Assembly (NCBI RefSeq): GCF_000716435.1
Contig: NZ_JNWO01000007.1
Location: 372,001-436,000 of the forward strand
Reading direction: 5' to 3'
Origin: Streptomyces xylophagus
Lineage (GTDB): Bacteria > Actinomycetota > Actinomycetes > Streptomycetales > Streptomycetaceae
Length of the DNA: 64,000 bases
Shown here: piece after piece, positions 20,743 through 30,168 of the stretch
Position numbering within the stretch: the first letter of the stretch is position 1
Layout: each line of letters begins with the position of its first letter
The notes under the pieces: generated by a model
The model's input: the letters and a program-made list of their open reading frames with translations, nothing else
What the model was told of the DNA's origin: nothing
The model's database searches: none
Program-made: the position numbers and the translations under genes

Positions 20743-22287
20743 CTAGAGCGTCGCCGAGTTGTCGTGGTGGTGCCCGCCGGTCCGGCTGTGCGGGACGGCG
20801 AGTGACGGGTTCACCGGCGTGACCGTCCAGTCCGGATGGCCGGGCATGCGCGGCGTCGTCGTACCGTAGAGCCAGTCCCGCAGGAAGCCGGACAGGTCCT
20901 GGCCGGAGACGCTCGACGCGACGGCGATGTAGTCCTCCGTCGTCGCCGAGGAGTCGCGGTACCGGGCGAGGAAGGCGCGCTCGACGGCGTGGAAGGCGTC
21001 CTCGCCGATGAACTCCCGCAGGGCGTACAGGACAAGGACGCCGCCCAGGTAGCGCTGGCTGTCGAACAGGTTGGCCGCGTTGGGGGCGGCGACCGGTCCG
21101 GAGTCGTGACGCCACTGGTCGCCGCGCGCGTAGGTGTCCTTCATGCGGGCTTCCATCGTGGTCAGGCCGAGGGAGTCGGCCCAGCCGCGCTCGTAGCGGT
21201 ACAGCAGCCCGTAGAAGTCGGCGTGACCCTCGTTCAGCCACAGGTCGGCCCAGGTGGCGGGGCTGACGCTGTTGCCGAACCAGGAGTGGACCAGTTCGTG
21301 CATCATGTGCGAGCCGATCTTGCTCTCCACCTGGAGCAGGAAGTTCGGCTTGTACAGGGTGAGGGTCTGGGTCTCAAGTCCCGTGAAATCAAAGGCCGTC
21401 GGGCTGTCGGAGTTGCAGGGCAGCAGTCCGTATGTCTCGAACGGGAACGCCCCGAGGCGCTGCTCCAGCCAGTCCACGAGTCCCGGCGTCAGCGCGAGCG
21501 CCGGTTCCAGGGCGGTGGCGCGCGCGGTGGGCACGACGTCCCGCAGGGGCAGCCCGTGCGGGCCCTGCCGGTCCTTGATCACGTAGTCCCCGACCGTGAG
21601 CTGCACCAGCTCGGTCGCCATCGGTGAGCGCGAGCGGTAGCTGAACGCGGTCCGGTCGCCGTCCAGCCGCTCGGTGCACACCAGTTGACCGTTCGCGACC
21701 CCGCGCAGCCCGTCCGGGACGGTGATCCGGAACGTGAAGTCGGCCTTGTCGCTGGGGTGGTCGTTGCAGGGGAAGACGGTGTGCGCCAGGTTCGGCTGGC
21801 CGCACACCGCGAAACCGTCGGGGGTGACGACCCAGCCGCCGGTGGGCGCGGCGGCGCGGCCCGGGTCGGCGGAGTACTCCACGCAAACGGTGACCCTGGC
21901 CCTCTCCGGGAGAGTTCGGGCGGGCGTGATCCGCAGTTTCTCGCCGGCCTGCTCGAAATCGGCGCTACGGCCCTGGACGCGGACCGCGTGGATGTCGAGG
22001 CCTAGGGCGTCGAGGGAGAACCGGGTCAGGGACTCGGTGGTGCGCAGTTCTATCGTGACCGTGCCGTCGACGAGCTTCGTCGTCGCGTCGTAGGCGAGGT
22101 CGAGGTCGTAGGAGCGGACGCGGTAGCCGTCGTTGCCGAGACCCGGGTATACCGGGTCGCCGAGGGTTTCCCCGCCCTCGCTCCCGTTCCCCCGTCCGGC
22201 CGCGAAGGCCGGGGAACCCACGGTCAGTGCCGTGGCCGTACCGATCAGGGCGGCCACCGGGGCCGTCACTCTGGTGCGATATCTCAT
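20743..22287 (-). CDS. Secreted M1-family zinc aminopeptidase
   Basis: A 514-residue exported metallopeptidase that removes N-terminal residues outside the cell. The signal peptide ends at SPAFA (cleavage near 29/30). After the beta-rich N-terminal domain comes the catalytic domain with MMHELVHSWFGN (H330, E331, H334) and the third ligand in WLNEGHADFYG (E353). The substrate-binding exopeptidase box, usually GxMEN, is GLETQT here. The short length shows that the C-terminal helical domain of classical PepN is missing, as in other secreted Streptomyces members. The tail is His/Gly-rich (GGHHHD). The ATG at 22287 begins the signal peptide; a longer open frame upstream is antisense to isocitrate dehydrogenase. 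Confidence 0.9.
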   Translation of the reverse strand: MRYRTRVTAPVAALIGTATALTVGSPAFAAGRGNGSEGGETLGDPVYPGLGNDGYRVRSYDLDLAYDATTKLVDGTVTIELRTTESLTRFSLDALGLDIHAVRVQGRSADFEQAGEKLRITPARTLPERARVTVCVEYSADPGRAAAPTGGWVVTPDGFAVCGQPNLAHTVFPCNDHPSDKADFTFRITVPDGLRGVANGQLVCTERLDGDRTAFSYRSRSPMATELVQLTVGDYVIKDRQGPHGLPLRDVVPTARATALEPALALTPGLVDWLEQRLGAFPFETYGLLPCNSDSPTAFDFTGLETQTLTLYKPNFLLQVESKIGSHMMHELVHSWFGNSVSPATWADLWLNEGHADFYGLLYRYERGWADSLGLTTMEARMKDTYARGDQWRHDSGPVAAPNAANLFDSQRYLGGVLVLYALREFIGEDAFHAVERAFLARYRDSSATTEDYIAVASSVSGQDLSGFLRDWLYGTTTPRMPGHPDWTVTPVNPSLAVPHSRTGGHHHDNSATL

Positions 22288-22454
22288 GATCCGCTTTCGC
22301 TCGGGCGGCCGGGTGGTCAGCCCCGGCCGTCGGTCAGTGAAGGTGATCCACCCCTTACTGACTGCCGGACCGGGCGGTCGGTTGCCCTTGATCGACGGAC
22401 ACGTGTTCGCGCAGTGCGGACGGACCGCTGTCGAGTGCGACCGCATCAGGAGAT

Positions 22455-22470
22455 ATCTTGATGTCGAGCA
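22455..22470 (+). promoter_or_regulatory. Imperfect dyad upstream of isocitrate dehydrogenase
   Basis: ATCTTGATGTCGAGCA is an imperfect inverted repeat (TCTTGA/TCGAGC) 28 bases before the GTG start. Its position near the expected promoter suggests an operator; the factor is unknown. Confidence 0.3.
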
Positions 22471-22497
22471 ATGTTGCAGACGTGGAGCGGAGCACCG

Positions 22498-24717
<2,220 letters not shown>

Positions 24718-24737
24718 CGCAGGCTCTCCGAGTCACT

Positions 24738-24769
24738 CCGCCCCGGCCGGGATTCTCCGGCCGGGGCGG
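24738..24769. terminator. Hairpin terminator after isocitrate dehydrogenase
   Basis: A perfect 13-bp stem CCGCCCCGGCCGG / CCGGCCGGGGCGG encloses the loop GATTCT, 20 bases after the stop codon. Confidence 0.85.
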
Positions 24770-24783
24770 CTGCGTTCGCGCGA

Positions 24784-24824
24784 CCCACTCCGCCACTCAC
24801 GAGCCCCACTCCGCCGCTCACCAG
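24784..24824. repeat. 21-bp direct repeat at the 3' end of the DUF5713 gene
   Basis: CCCACTCCGCCACTCACGAG (24784) and CCCACTCCGCCGCTCACCAG (24805) match at 18 of 20 positions. The second copy includes the stop and last codons of the gene at 24818-25159. Confidence 0.6.
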
Positions 24825-25159
24825 TCCCGTACGGCGATCAGCTCCTCCACGTCCGCGTCCGCGAAGCCGTACGCGTTCGCCACGAACCAGAAGTCCTCGG
24901 CTATCTCCTCGCGCGCCACGGTCTCGATCTCGCTGTCGGCCGCCTCGAAGTCGTCCTGAAGGGCGTTGAACTCCTCGGTGGCGACCTCAGTGAGGGCGTA
25001 CAGCGCGGGCAGGTCGGCGGGCCGCTCGGTCTCCATGCGCTCGCACAGGCGCAGCAGGATCGCCTTGCCGAGGTCCACCACGCGGTCGGGGTAGTAGTCG
25101 TCCCGGTACAGCGCCCGCAGGAACGCGTGCTCGGTGATCTGCTGGTTGCTGACGGGCAT
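24818..25159 (-). CDS. DUF5713 family protein
   Basis: A 113-residue acidic, helical protein matching the small DUF5713 family by its conserved start (NQQITEHAFLRALYRDDYYP) and end (YGFADADVEELIAVRDW). Function is unknown; no catalytic motif or membrane segment is visible. GGGGGAGCACCACC precedes the ATG at 25159. It is divergent from the next gene across 84 bp. Confidence 0.8.
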   Translation of the reverse strand: MPVSNQQITEHAFLRALYRDDYYPDRVVDLGKAILLRLCERMETERPADLPALYALTEVATEEFNALQDDFEAADSEIETVAREEIAEDFWFVANAYGFADADVEELIAVRDW

Positions 25160-25243
25160 GGTGGTGCTCCCCCGGTTCGTGATCGTCGTTGCCGATACCT
25201 TGATCCTGCACCACGCCACTGACAACGCCTCCGGGAGCCGCCC

Positions 25244-26044
25244 GTGACCCCCTCCGCGCCGTCCTTCGAGCTGCTGCCCGGCGCCGCCGACTCCCCTGTG
25301 ATCCTTCATGTGCCGCACTCCGCGCGGGAGATACCGGCTGACGTCCGCTCGGGCATCCTGCTGGACGACCCGGCGTTGGAGCGCGAGCTGGACCACATCA
25401 CCGACAGCCACACCGCGCGGATCGCCGCCGAGGCGGCACGCGCGTGTGCGGTCACCCCGTGGCGGTTCGTGAACCGGCTGTCCCGGCTGGTCGTCGACCC
25501 GGAGCGCTTCCCGGACGAACGGGAGGAGATGCTCGCCGTGGGCATGGGCGCGGTCTACACCCGCACCACACACCGCGCCGATCTACGGCCCGCCGACCAC
25601 GACCCCGAGCCGCTGATCGACCGCTACTTCCGCCCGTACGCCCGCGCGATGACGGAGGCGGTCGCCGACCGGCTGGCCGTGACGGGCCGGGCCGTCGTCA
25701 TCGACCTGCACTCCTACCCCTCCGCCCCGCTCCCCTACGAACTGCACGGCACCGGCCCCCGACCGCCCGTCTGCCTGGGCACGGACGCCTTCCACACCCC
25801 TCCCACGCTGCTGACGGCGGCGCGCGAGGCGTTCGCGGAGTGCGGGGAGATCGGAGTCAACAGCCCCTTCATCGGTACCTACGTCCCGCTGGAGTTCTAC
25901 GGCAAGGAGCCGGCCGTGGGCGCCCTGATGGTGGAGCTGCGCCGGGACACCTACATGACGGAGCCCGGCGGACCGCCCACCGGCGCCGGAGTCACCCGGC
26001 TCGCGTCCGCACTGGCGACGCTCGTGGACGCCGTATCCGAATAG
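25244..26044 (+). CDS. N-formylglutamate amidohydrolase-like protein (HutG2 type)
   Basis: A cytoplasmic hydrolase of 266 residues in the FGase family, which removes the formyl group from N-formylglutamate at the end of some histidine degradation routes. Family motifs seen are VILHVPHSAREIP, the acidic HITDSHTARIA, VIDLHSYPSAPLPYE and GVNSPFIGTYVPLEFYGK. The GTG start has GGGAG upstream. No hut genes are near, so the in vivo substrate is open. The P450 gene follows 68 bases downstream on the same strand. Confidence 0.85.
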   Translation: MTPSAPSFELLPGAADSPVILHVPHSAREIPADVRSGILLDDPALERELDHITDSHTARIAAEAARACAVTPWRFVNRLSRLVVDPERFPDEREEMLAVGMGAVYTRTTHRADLRPADHDPEPLIDRYFRPYARAMTEAVADRLAVTGRAVVIDLHSYPSAPLPYELHGTGPRPPVCLGTDAFHTPPTLLTAAREAFAECGEIGVNSPFIGTYVPLEFYGKEPAVGALMVELRRDTYMTEPGGPPTGAGVTRLASALATLVDAVSE

Positions 26045-26112
26045 CCTCCTCCGCCCTCCGGCTGGAGCACTCCCGCAGGACAGGCGGTCGGAGGCGTACG
26101 AGGGTGGACAGC

Positions 26113-27336
26113 ATGACCGAGGAGACCACCACGCTGACCGGCCAGGCCCCGCCCCCCGTCCGGGACTGGCCCCCGCTCGACCTGACCGGGACGGAGTTCG
26201 ACCCGGTCCTCGCGGAGCTGATGCGCGAGGGCCCGCTGACCCGGATCCGGCTGCCGCACGGCGAGGGATGGGCGTGGCTGGCCACCCGCTACGACGACGT
26301 GAAGATGATCACCAATGATCCGCGGTTCGGCCGCGCGGAGGTCACCACACGTCAAGTGACGCGGATGGCCCCGCACTTCAAGCCGCGCCCGGGGTCACTG
26401 GCCTTCGCCGACCAGCCGGACCACAACCGGCTGCGCAAGCCGGTCGCCGGCGCGTTCACGGTCGGCGCGATGAAGCGGCTGCGGCCCCGGGCGCAGGCGC
26501 TGCTCGACACCCTGGTCGACGGGGTCGTGGCGGATGGGCCCCCGGCCGACCTGATCGAGCGGGTCCTCGAACCCTTCCCGCTCGCCGTGGTCAGCGAGGT
26601 CATGGGCGTACCCGAGGAGAACCGGGAGCAGGTGCACACCTGGACGCGGCAGATCATCTCCACGTCCGGCGGCGCAGAGGCGGCCGACCGCGCCAAGAAC
26701 GGCATGTACGCGTGGATCACCGACACCATCCGTGCCCGCGCCGACAGCGACGGCACCGATGTCTATTCCCTGCTGGGTACCGCCGTCGCCCGCGGCGAGA
26801 TCAGCGAGCCGGAGGCGGTCGGTCTTGCCGGTCCGCTGCAGATCGGCGGGGAGGCGGTCACCCACAACTGCGGCCAGATGCTGTACCTGATGCTCACCCG
26901 CCCCGAGCTGCTGGAACGCCTGCGCGCCCAACCCGAGTCACGGGAAGCCGCGTTGGATGAACTCCTCCGTTTCATCCCGCACCGCTCCTCGGTCGGGCTG
27001 GCCCGGATCGCCCTGGAGGACGTCGAGTTGCACGGACTGCGCATCAGCGCGGGCGATCCGGTCTACGTCTCCTACCTCGCCGCCAACCGCGACCCGGCAG
27101 TCTTCCCGGACCCGGACCGCATCGACGTCGACCGCGATCCCAACCCCCACCTGGCCTTCGGCAACGGCTCGCACTACTGCACCGGCGCCGTGCTGGCCCG
27201 TCTGCAGACCGAACTCCTCGTCGACACCCTGCTGGACCGGTTGCCGGGGCTCCAACTCGCCGTCCCCGCCGAGGAGATCGTCTGGCGCCGCAAGACCATG
27301 ATCCGGGGGCCGCAGACGCTGCCGGTGACCTGGTAG
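26113..27336 (+). CDS. Cytochrome P450 (bacterial class I)
   Basis: A soluble haem monooxygenase of 407 residues that needs ferredoxin and reductase partners, none of which is adjacent. The haem-binding loop is FGNGSHYCTGAVLAR (C356), the K-helix ExxR is ELLRF (E283, R286), and HRSSVGLARIALEDVEL is the usual strand after it. The I-helix oxygen-activation motif reads IGGEAVTHNCG instead of the common AGxxT. Ala-Val stands before the Thr, a variation seen in several tailoring P450s. ATG 26113 is chosen with GAGG nine bases before it; a GTG nine bases upstream is possible. It ends just before a strong bidirectional terminator. Confidence 0.93.
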   Translation: MTEETTTLTGQAPPPVRDWPPLDLTGTEFDPVLAELMREGPLTRIRLPHGEGWAWLATRYDDVKMITNDPRFGRAEVTTRQVTRMAPHFKPRPGSLAFADQPDHNRLRKPVAGAFTVGAMKRLRPRAQALLDTLVDGVVADGPPADLIERVLEPFPLAVVSEVMGVPEENREQVHTWTRQIISTSGGAEAADRAKNGMYAWITDTIRARADSDGTDVYSLLGTAVARGEISEPEAVGLAGPLQIGGEAVTHNCGQMLYLMLTRPELLERLRAQPESREAALDELLRFIPHRSSVGLARIALEDVELHGLRISAGDPVYVSYLAANRDPAVFPDPDRIDVDRDPNPHLAFGNGSHYCTGAVLARLQTELLVDTLLDRLPGLQLAVPAEEIVWRRKTMIRGPQTLPVTW

Positions 27337-27349
27337 GTGGAAGTGGCTT

Positions 27350-27406
27350 GTGCGCGAGGACGGAGGAGTCCTGGACGGAGGTGTCCTGCACTCCGTCCTC
27401 GCGCAC
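27350..27406. terminator. Long-stem bidirectional terminator between P450 and sigma-partner genes
   Basis: A perfect 16-bp stem (GTGCGCGAGGACGGAG at 27350-27365, complement at 27391-27406) spans a 25-base loop that itself contains a near repeat of GGACGGAG. It lies between the convergent stops. Confidence 0.85.
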
Positions 27407-27457
27407 CCGCGATAAAGCCCGCACCCGCGATCAGGCCCGTACCTGCGATCAGGCCCG
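27404..27457. repeat. Three 18-bp tandem repeats at the 3' end of the sigma-partner gene
   Basis: CACCCGCGATAAAGCCCG, CACCCGCGATCAGGCCCG and TACCTGCGATCAGGCCCG are consecutive with an exact 18-bp period. The third copy contains the stop codon (27449-27451) and last codons of the gene; the second copy would supply the same in-frame stop. Confidence 0.8.
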
Positions 27458-28000
27458 CAGCCACTCCGTGACGACCACCTCTCCGCCGGCCCGCAGCCGT
27501 AGCGCGAAGGGGCCGGTCGGGGGTGCGGCGCTGGTGAAGCGGCCCATGGCGTCGGCCGTGAGGGTGGTGGGGCGCAGGGTCTGTGGGCCGGTCAGGACCT
27601 CGATGCCGGCCGGCTGGGGCGGCATCACCTGGCCCATCAGGCCCTCGCTCGTCACCTCCACGTCGACGCTGAGCTCGCCCGCGGTGAAGGTCAGCATGCG
27701 GGGGACGTCCGTGGCCCCTCTGACCGGGATCGCGTCGACCAGGGAGTCGAAGGTCAGCTCCGCGAGTCGGGCGTCCAGGTCGTATAACGCGTAGGCGTCC
27801 ATGGCGAGTTGGCGCAGTTCGGCGGGGACCGGGTCGAGGATGGCGGCCGCCTGGCGCAGCTCCTCCTCCAGGAGACCGTCGTCGAACTCCCCGCCGTCGT
27901 CGGCCTGTTCGCTCTCCAGGTCGTCGAACTCCTCGTCGTCGAAGGGCTCCTGGCCGAAGGCGTCGAACGCGCCGAAACCGTCGTCGTACATGCCGTTCAC
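27449..28000 (-). CDS. Acidic partner protein coupled to sigma factor gene
   Basis: A 183-residue cytoplasmic protein. The first 45 residues are very acidic and Phe-rich (FGQEPFDDEEFDDLESEQAD). A helical region follows (AELRQLAMDAYALYDLDARL), then a beta-rich C-terminal domain ending FALRLRAGGEVVVTEWLRA. GTG 28000 overlaps the sigma stop in GTGA, so it is made together with the sigma factor; the next in-frame ATG is at 27991. The coupling and acidity suggest a soluble regulator of that sigma factor, but there is no zinc-finger or membrane anti-sigma signature, so this is inference. I do not recognise a named family. Confidence 0.75.
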   Translation of the reverse strand: MNGMYDDGFGAFDAFGQEPFDDEEFDDLESEQADDGGEFDDGLLEEELRQAAAILDPVPAELRQLAMDAYALYDLDARLAELTFDSLVDAIPVRGATDVPRMLTFTAGELSVDVEVTSEGLMGQVMPPQPAGIEVLTGPQTLRPTTLTADAMGRFTSAAPPTGPFALRLRAGGEVVVTEWLRA

Positions 28001-28572
28001 AGCGCCCTCCCGGCGTCCAGTCGGGCCCGCAAGCGGCGCAGGCAGCGCTGGCGCATGGGTCCGATACTGCCGACGGCGATCCCCAGGCCGGCCGACACGT
28101 CCAGGTAGCTGGGCGGCGGCGAGGCCATCAGGACGCGCAGCAACTGCCTGCACCGCTCGCCCAGTTGCTCGAACTCCTCCCACAGTCGCCGGATCCGCTC
28201 GGCCTCGGACGCCTCCTCCTCGGAGTCGATCAGGGACTGCTCGGGGGTGCGCTCCTCGCTGATCCGGTCGAGCAGTTGGGGATCGTCCGTGGGCATGAGT
28301 CGCCTTAAGCCCTTGATCACTTTCAGGCACTCGTTGCGTGCGGTGCTGGCCAGCCAGGAGCCGGCCTTCTCGGGTTCCCGGATCCGCCGCAGATTCTGGG
28401 CGAAGCGGAACCAGACGGTCTGGTACACCTCGTGGGCGTCGGCGTCGGAGAGCCGGTGGGCGCGCACCACTGACCAGACCAGTGGGCTCAGCCCTTCCAC
28501 GATCGCCTTCCAGGCCGCCGCGTCGCCGTCGACGGCGGACTGGACGAGCGCGCCGACTTCCTTACGGTCCAC
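27997..28572 (-). CDS. ECF-like RNA polymerase sigma factor
   Basis: A 191-residue sigma-70 family protein with only regions 2 and 4. Region 2 includes LSPLVWSVVRAHRLSDADAH and VYQTVWFRFAQNLRRI. After an acidic linker (SLIDSEEEASEAERIRRLWE), region 4 has LLRVLMASPPPSYLDVSAGL and the helix GSIGPMRQRCLRRL. It would redirect RNA polymerase to a private promoter set. GTG 28572 follows GAGGGGTGGGACC. It lies 59 bases downstream of the subtilase and overlaps the acidic partner gene, so all three probably form one operon. Confidence 0.9.
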   Translation of the reverse strand: MDRKEVGALVQSAVDGDAAAWKAIVEGLSPLVWSVVRAHRLSDADAHEVYQTVWFRFAQNLRRIREPEKAGSWLASTARNECLKVIKGLRRLMPTDDPQLLDRISEERTPEQSLIDSEEEASEAERIRRLWEEFEQLGERCRQLLRVLMASPPPSYLDVSAGLGIAVGSIGPMRQRCLRRLRARLDAGRAL

Positions 28573-28631
28573 GGTCCCACCCCTCGTGTACGGCAGGCCA
28601 TCGTACGCCGTGGAGGGGACGGTTCCGGCCC

Positions 28632-30068
28632 TCATGCCGGAGGGGAGAGCGGCACGACGGGCACCGGGCGCCAGGTGGGTGGGCGCAGCGCCGGTACGTG
28701 CGCCCCGCGCACTTCGGCGTACTCGGTGTTCGCCGCGAGGAGTTGCCTGCGGGCGGCGCGGGCGTCGGTCTCCTTGTTGGCCGTCATGAAGGAGGCGACC
28801 ATGCCGGCGGCGACCGGTGTCGCGAACGAGGTTCCGCTCCAGTGCGCGAGCCCCGTGAACGTCACCTGGTCCGGCGTGCCCGGTTCCGTCTGCCCGTCCT
28901 GGCTCAACACGCCTGTGTGATGGGGGTTTTGGCAGGTGCAGGAGTAGGTGAAGCCGAACCGGCAGGCGTCGTAGGTGGTGTGCTGGTAGATGTACGGCGT
29001 GGGTGCGAGGAAGCCGGTGAGGGGGCCGATGAGGCGCTCGCCGGGGGCGTAGGCCTTGACCCAGGCGCCGTGGTTGCTGAAACAGGCGCCGAACTCGCCG
29101 TCGCTGCGCAGCGCTCCGACCGACAGGACGACGTCCTGGTAGTCGGGGAGGTCGGCGTAGGCGGCGGGCCAGAAGGGGGTGGCGCTGGCGTTGTTGCCGG
29201 CCGCCGCGACCAACAGGGTGCGCTGGCCCCGGAGTTCCTGCATGAATGCCTCGACGCCGAGGAGTCCGTCGGTACGGCCGTTGGAGGTGCCGGCGGAGAG
29301 GCTGATGACGTCGGGCCAGCCGTTCTGGTCGACTGCCGCGAACAGCGCCTCGCCGAACTCGGATTCGAGGATGGCGCCGACGTCGTTGAGCGTGTTGCGG
29401 ACGGTGACCTCGGTGTTGGGCGAGACGGCCGCGACGAGCCCGGCGATGAACGTGCCGTGCCCTACGTACTGTTGGAGCACTCCCGCGTCGTCGGTCTCCC
29501 TGATCTGGGCGTCGCCCTGGACGTGGGCGAGCAGCGGGTACGACTGGTAGTCGTGCATGAGGCCGGTGTCGATGACGAGGACGGCCACGGCGGTGTCGGC
29601 GTCGTAACCGGCCTCCGCGGGCGCCGGGTTGGCGCCCTCGGTGAGCGGGGCGGGCACGGGCTCGTCGCCGGGACAGGCGTTCACCGCGATCGACACCACA
29701 TGGTTGCGACTGACGAGTCGGCGCCCGGCGCGGCCCTCCGGCTCACGCAGGGCACGCAGCGCGTTCGCGACGGCGTGGTCGCCGCGCCGGTCGCCCTCGC
29801 CCGGGTCACCGACCTGGATGCGGGTGATACCGGACCGGTTGGTCTCGGGCCCCGCGCGGCGGACGGAGTCCCCGGTGAGGCCGGTGGCCTCGGTGAAGTG
29901 CGTGCGTACGGTGTCCTCGACGAGGCGGGCCTCCTCGCCGTCGCGGGCGAGCACGACGCCCTTCTCGTAGAAGAACTCGGCGGAGTCGTCCGGCCCCATC
30001 GCCAGGGGGACGTCGGGCATCGAGCGCTGGATCTGGTCGAACTGCTCGTGGAATCGCTGTGGTGCCAT
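28632..30068 (-). CDS. S8 (subtilisin-like) serine peptidase without signal peptide
   Basis: A 478-residue subtilase with all catalytic residues: Asp167 (VAVLVIDTGLM), His204 (YVGHGTFIAGL), the oxyanion Asn292 (VAAAGNNA) and Ser414 (HWSGTSFATPVAAG). Residues 1-155 form a polar N-terminal region that has no signal peptide, Tat motif or membrane segment, so the enzyme should stay in the cytoplasm. A Cys-rich insert (DACRFGFTYSCTCQNPHH) sits near 368-384. ATG 30068 follows GGGAGGACACGCC. It heads the sigma/partner operon and is divergent from the CHAT gene across about 100 bp. The shared context suggests a cytoplasmic effector or activating protease. Confidence 0.92.
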   Translation of the reverse strand: MAPQRFHEQFDQIQRSMPDVPLAMGPDDSAEFFYEKGVVLARDGEEARLVEDTVRTHFTEATGLTGDSVRRAGPETNRSGITRIQVGDPGEGDRRGDHAVANALRALREPEGRAGRRLVSRNHVVSIAVNACPGDEPVPAPLTEGANPAPAEAGYDADTAVAVLVIDTGLMHDYQSYPLLAHVQGDAQIRETDDAGVLQQYVGHGTFIAGLVAAVSPNTEVTVRNTLNDVGAILESEFGEALFAAVDQNGWPDVISLSAGTSNGRTDGLLGVEAFMQELRGQRTLLVAAAGNNASATPFWPAAYADLPDYQDVVLSVGALRSDGEFGACFSNHGAWVKAYAPGERLIGPLTGFLAPTPYIYQHTTYDACRFGFTYSCTCQNPHHTGVLSQDGQTEPGTPDQVTFTGLAHWSGTSFATPVAAGMVASFMTANKETDARAARRQLLAANTEYAEVRGAHVPALRPPTWRPVPVVPLSPPA

Positions 30069-30168
30069 GGCGTGTCCTCCCACTGCGGCGGCGGTCGTCA
30101 ATCAGAGCCGCGGGGCCGCTACTTGATACAGCACCAAACCTGTGTGGTCTGCACCTGGCACCACTAGC
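30069..30168. promoter_or_regulatory. Divergent control region of the subtilase and CHAT genes
   Basis: About 100 bp drives both genes. It is more AT-rich than its flanks. TTGATA (30123-30128) and TAGCAT (30165-30170) are promoter-like hexamers, but their spacing does not fit one promoter. TAGCAT placed seven bases before GTG 30178 would fit a leaderless CHAT transcript. Confidence 0.4.

Noticed and set aside
27404..27457. CRISPR-like short repeats
   Set aside because: The 18-bp units are back-to-back without spacers and include coding bases; no cas genes are present despite the CHAT protein.
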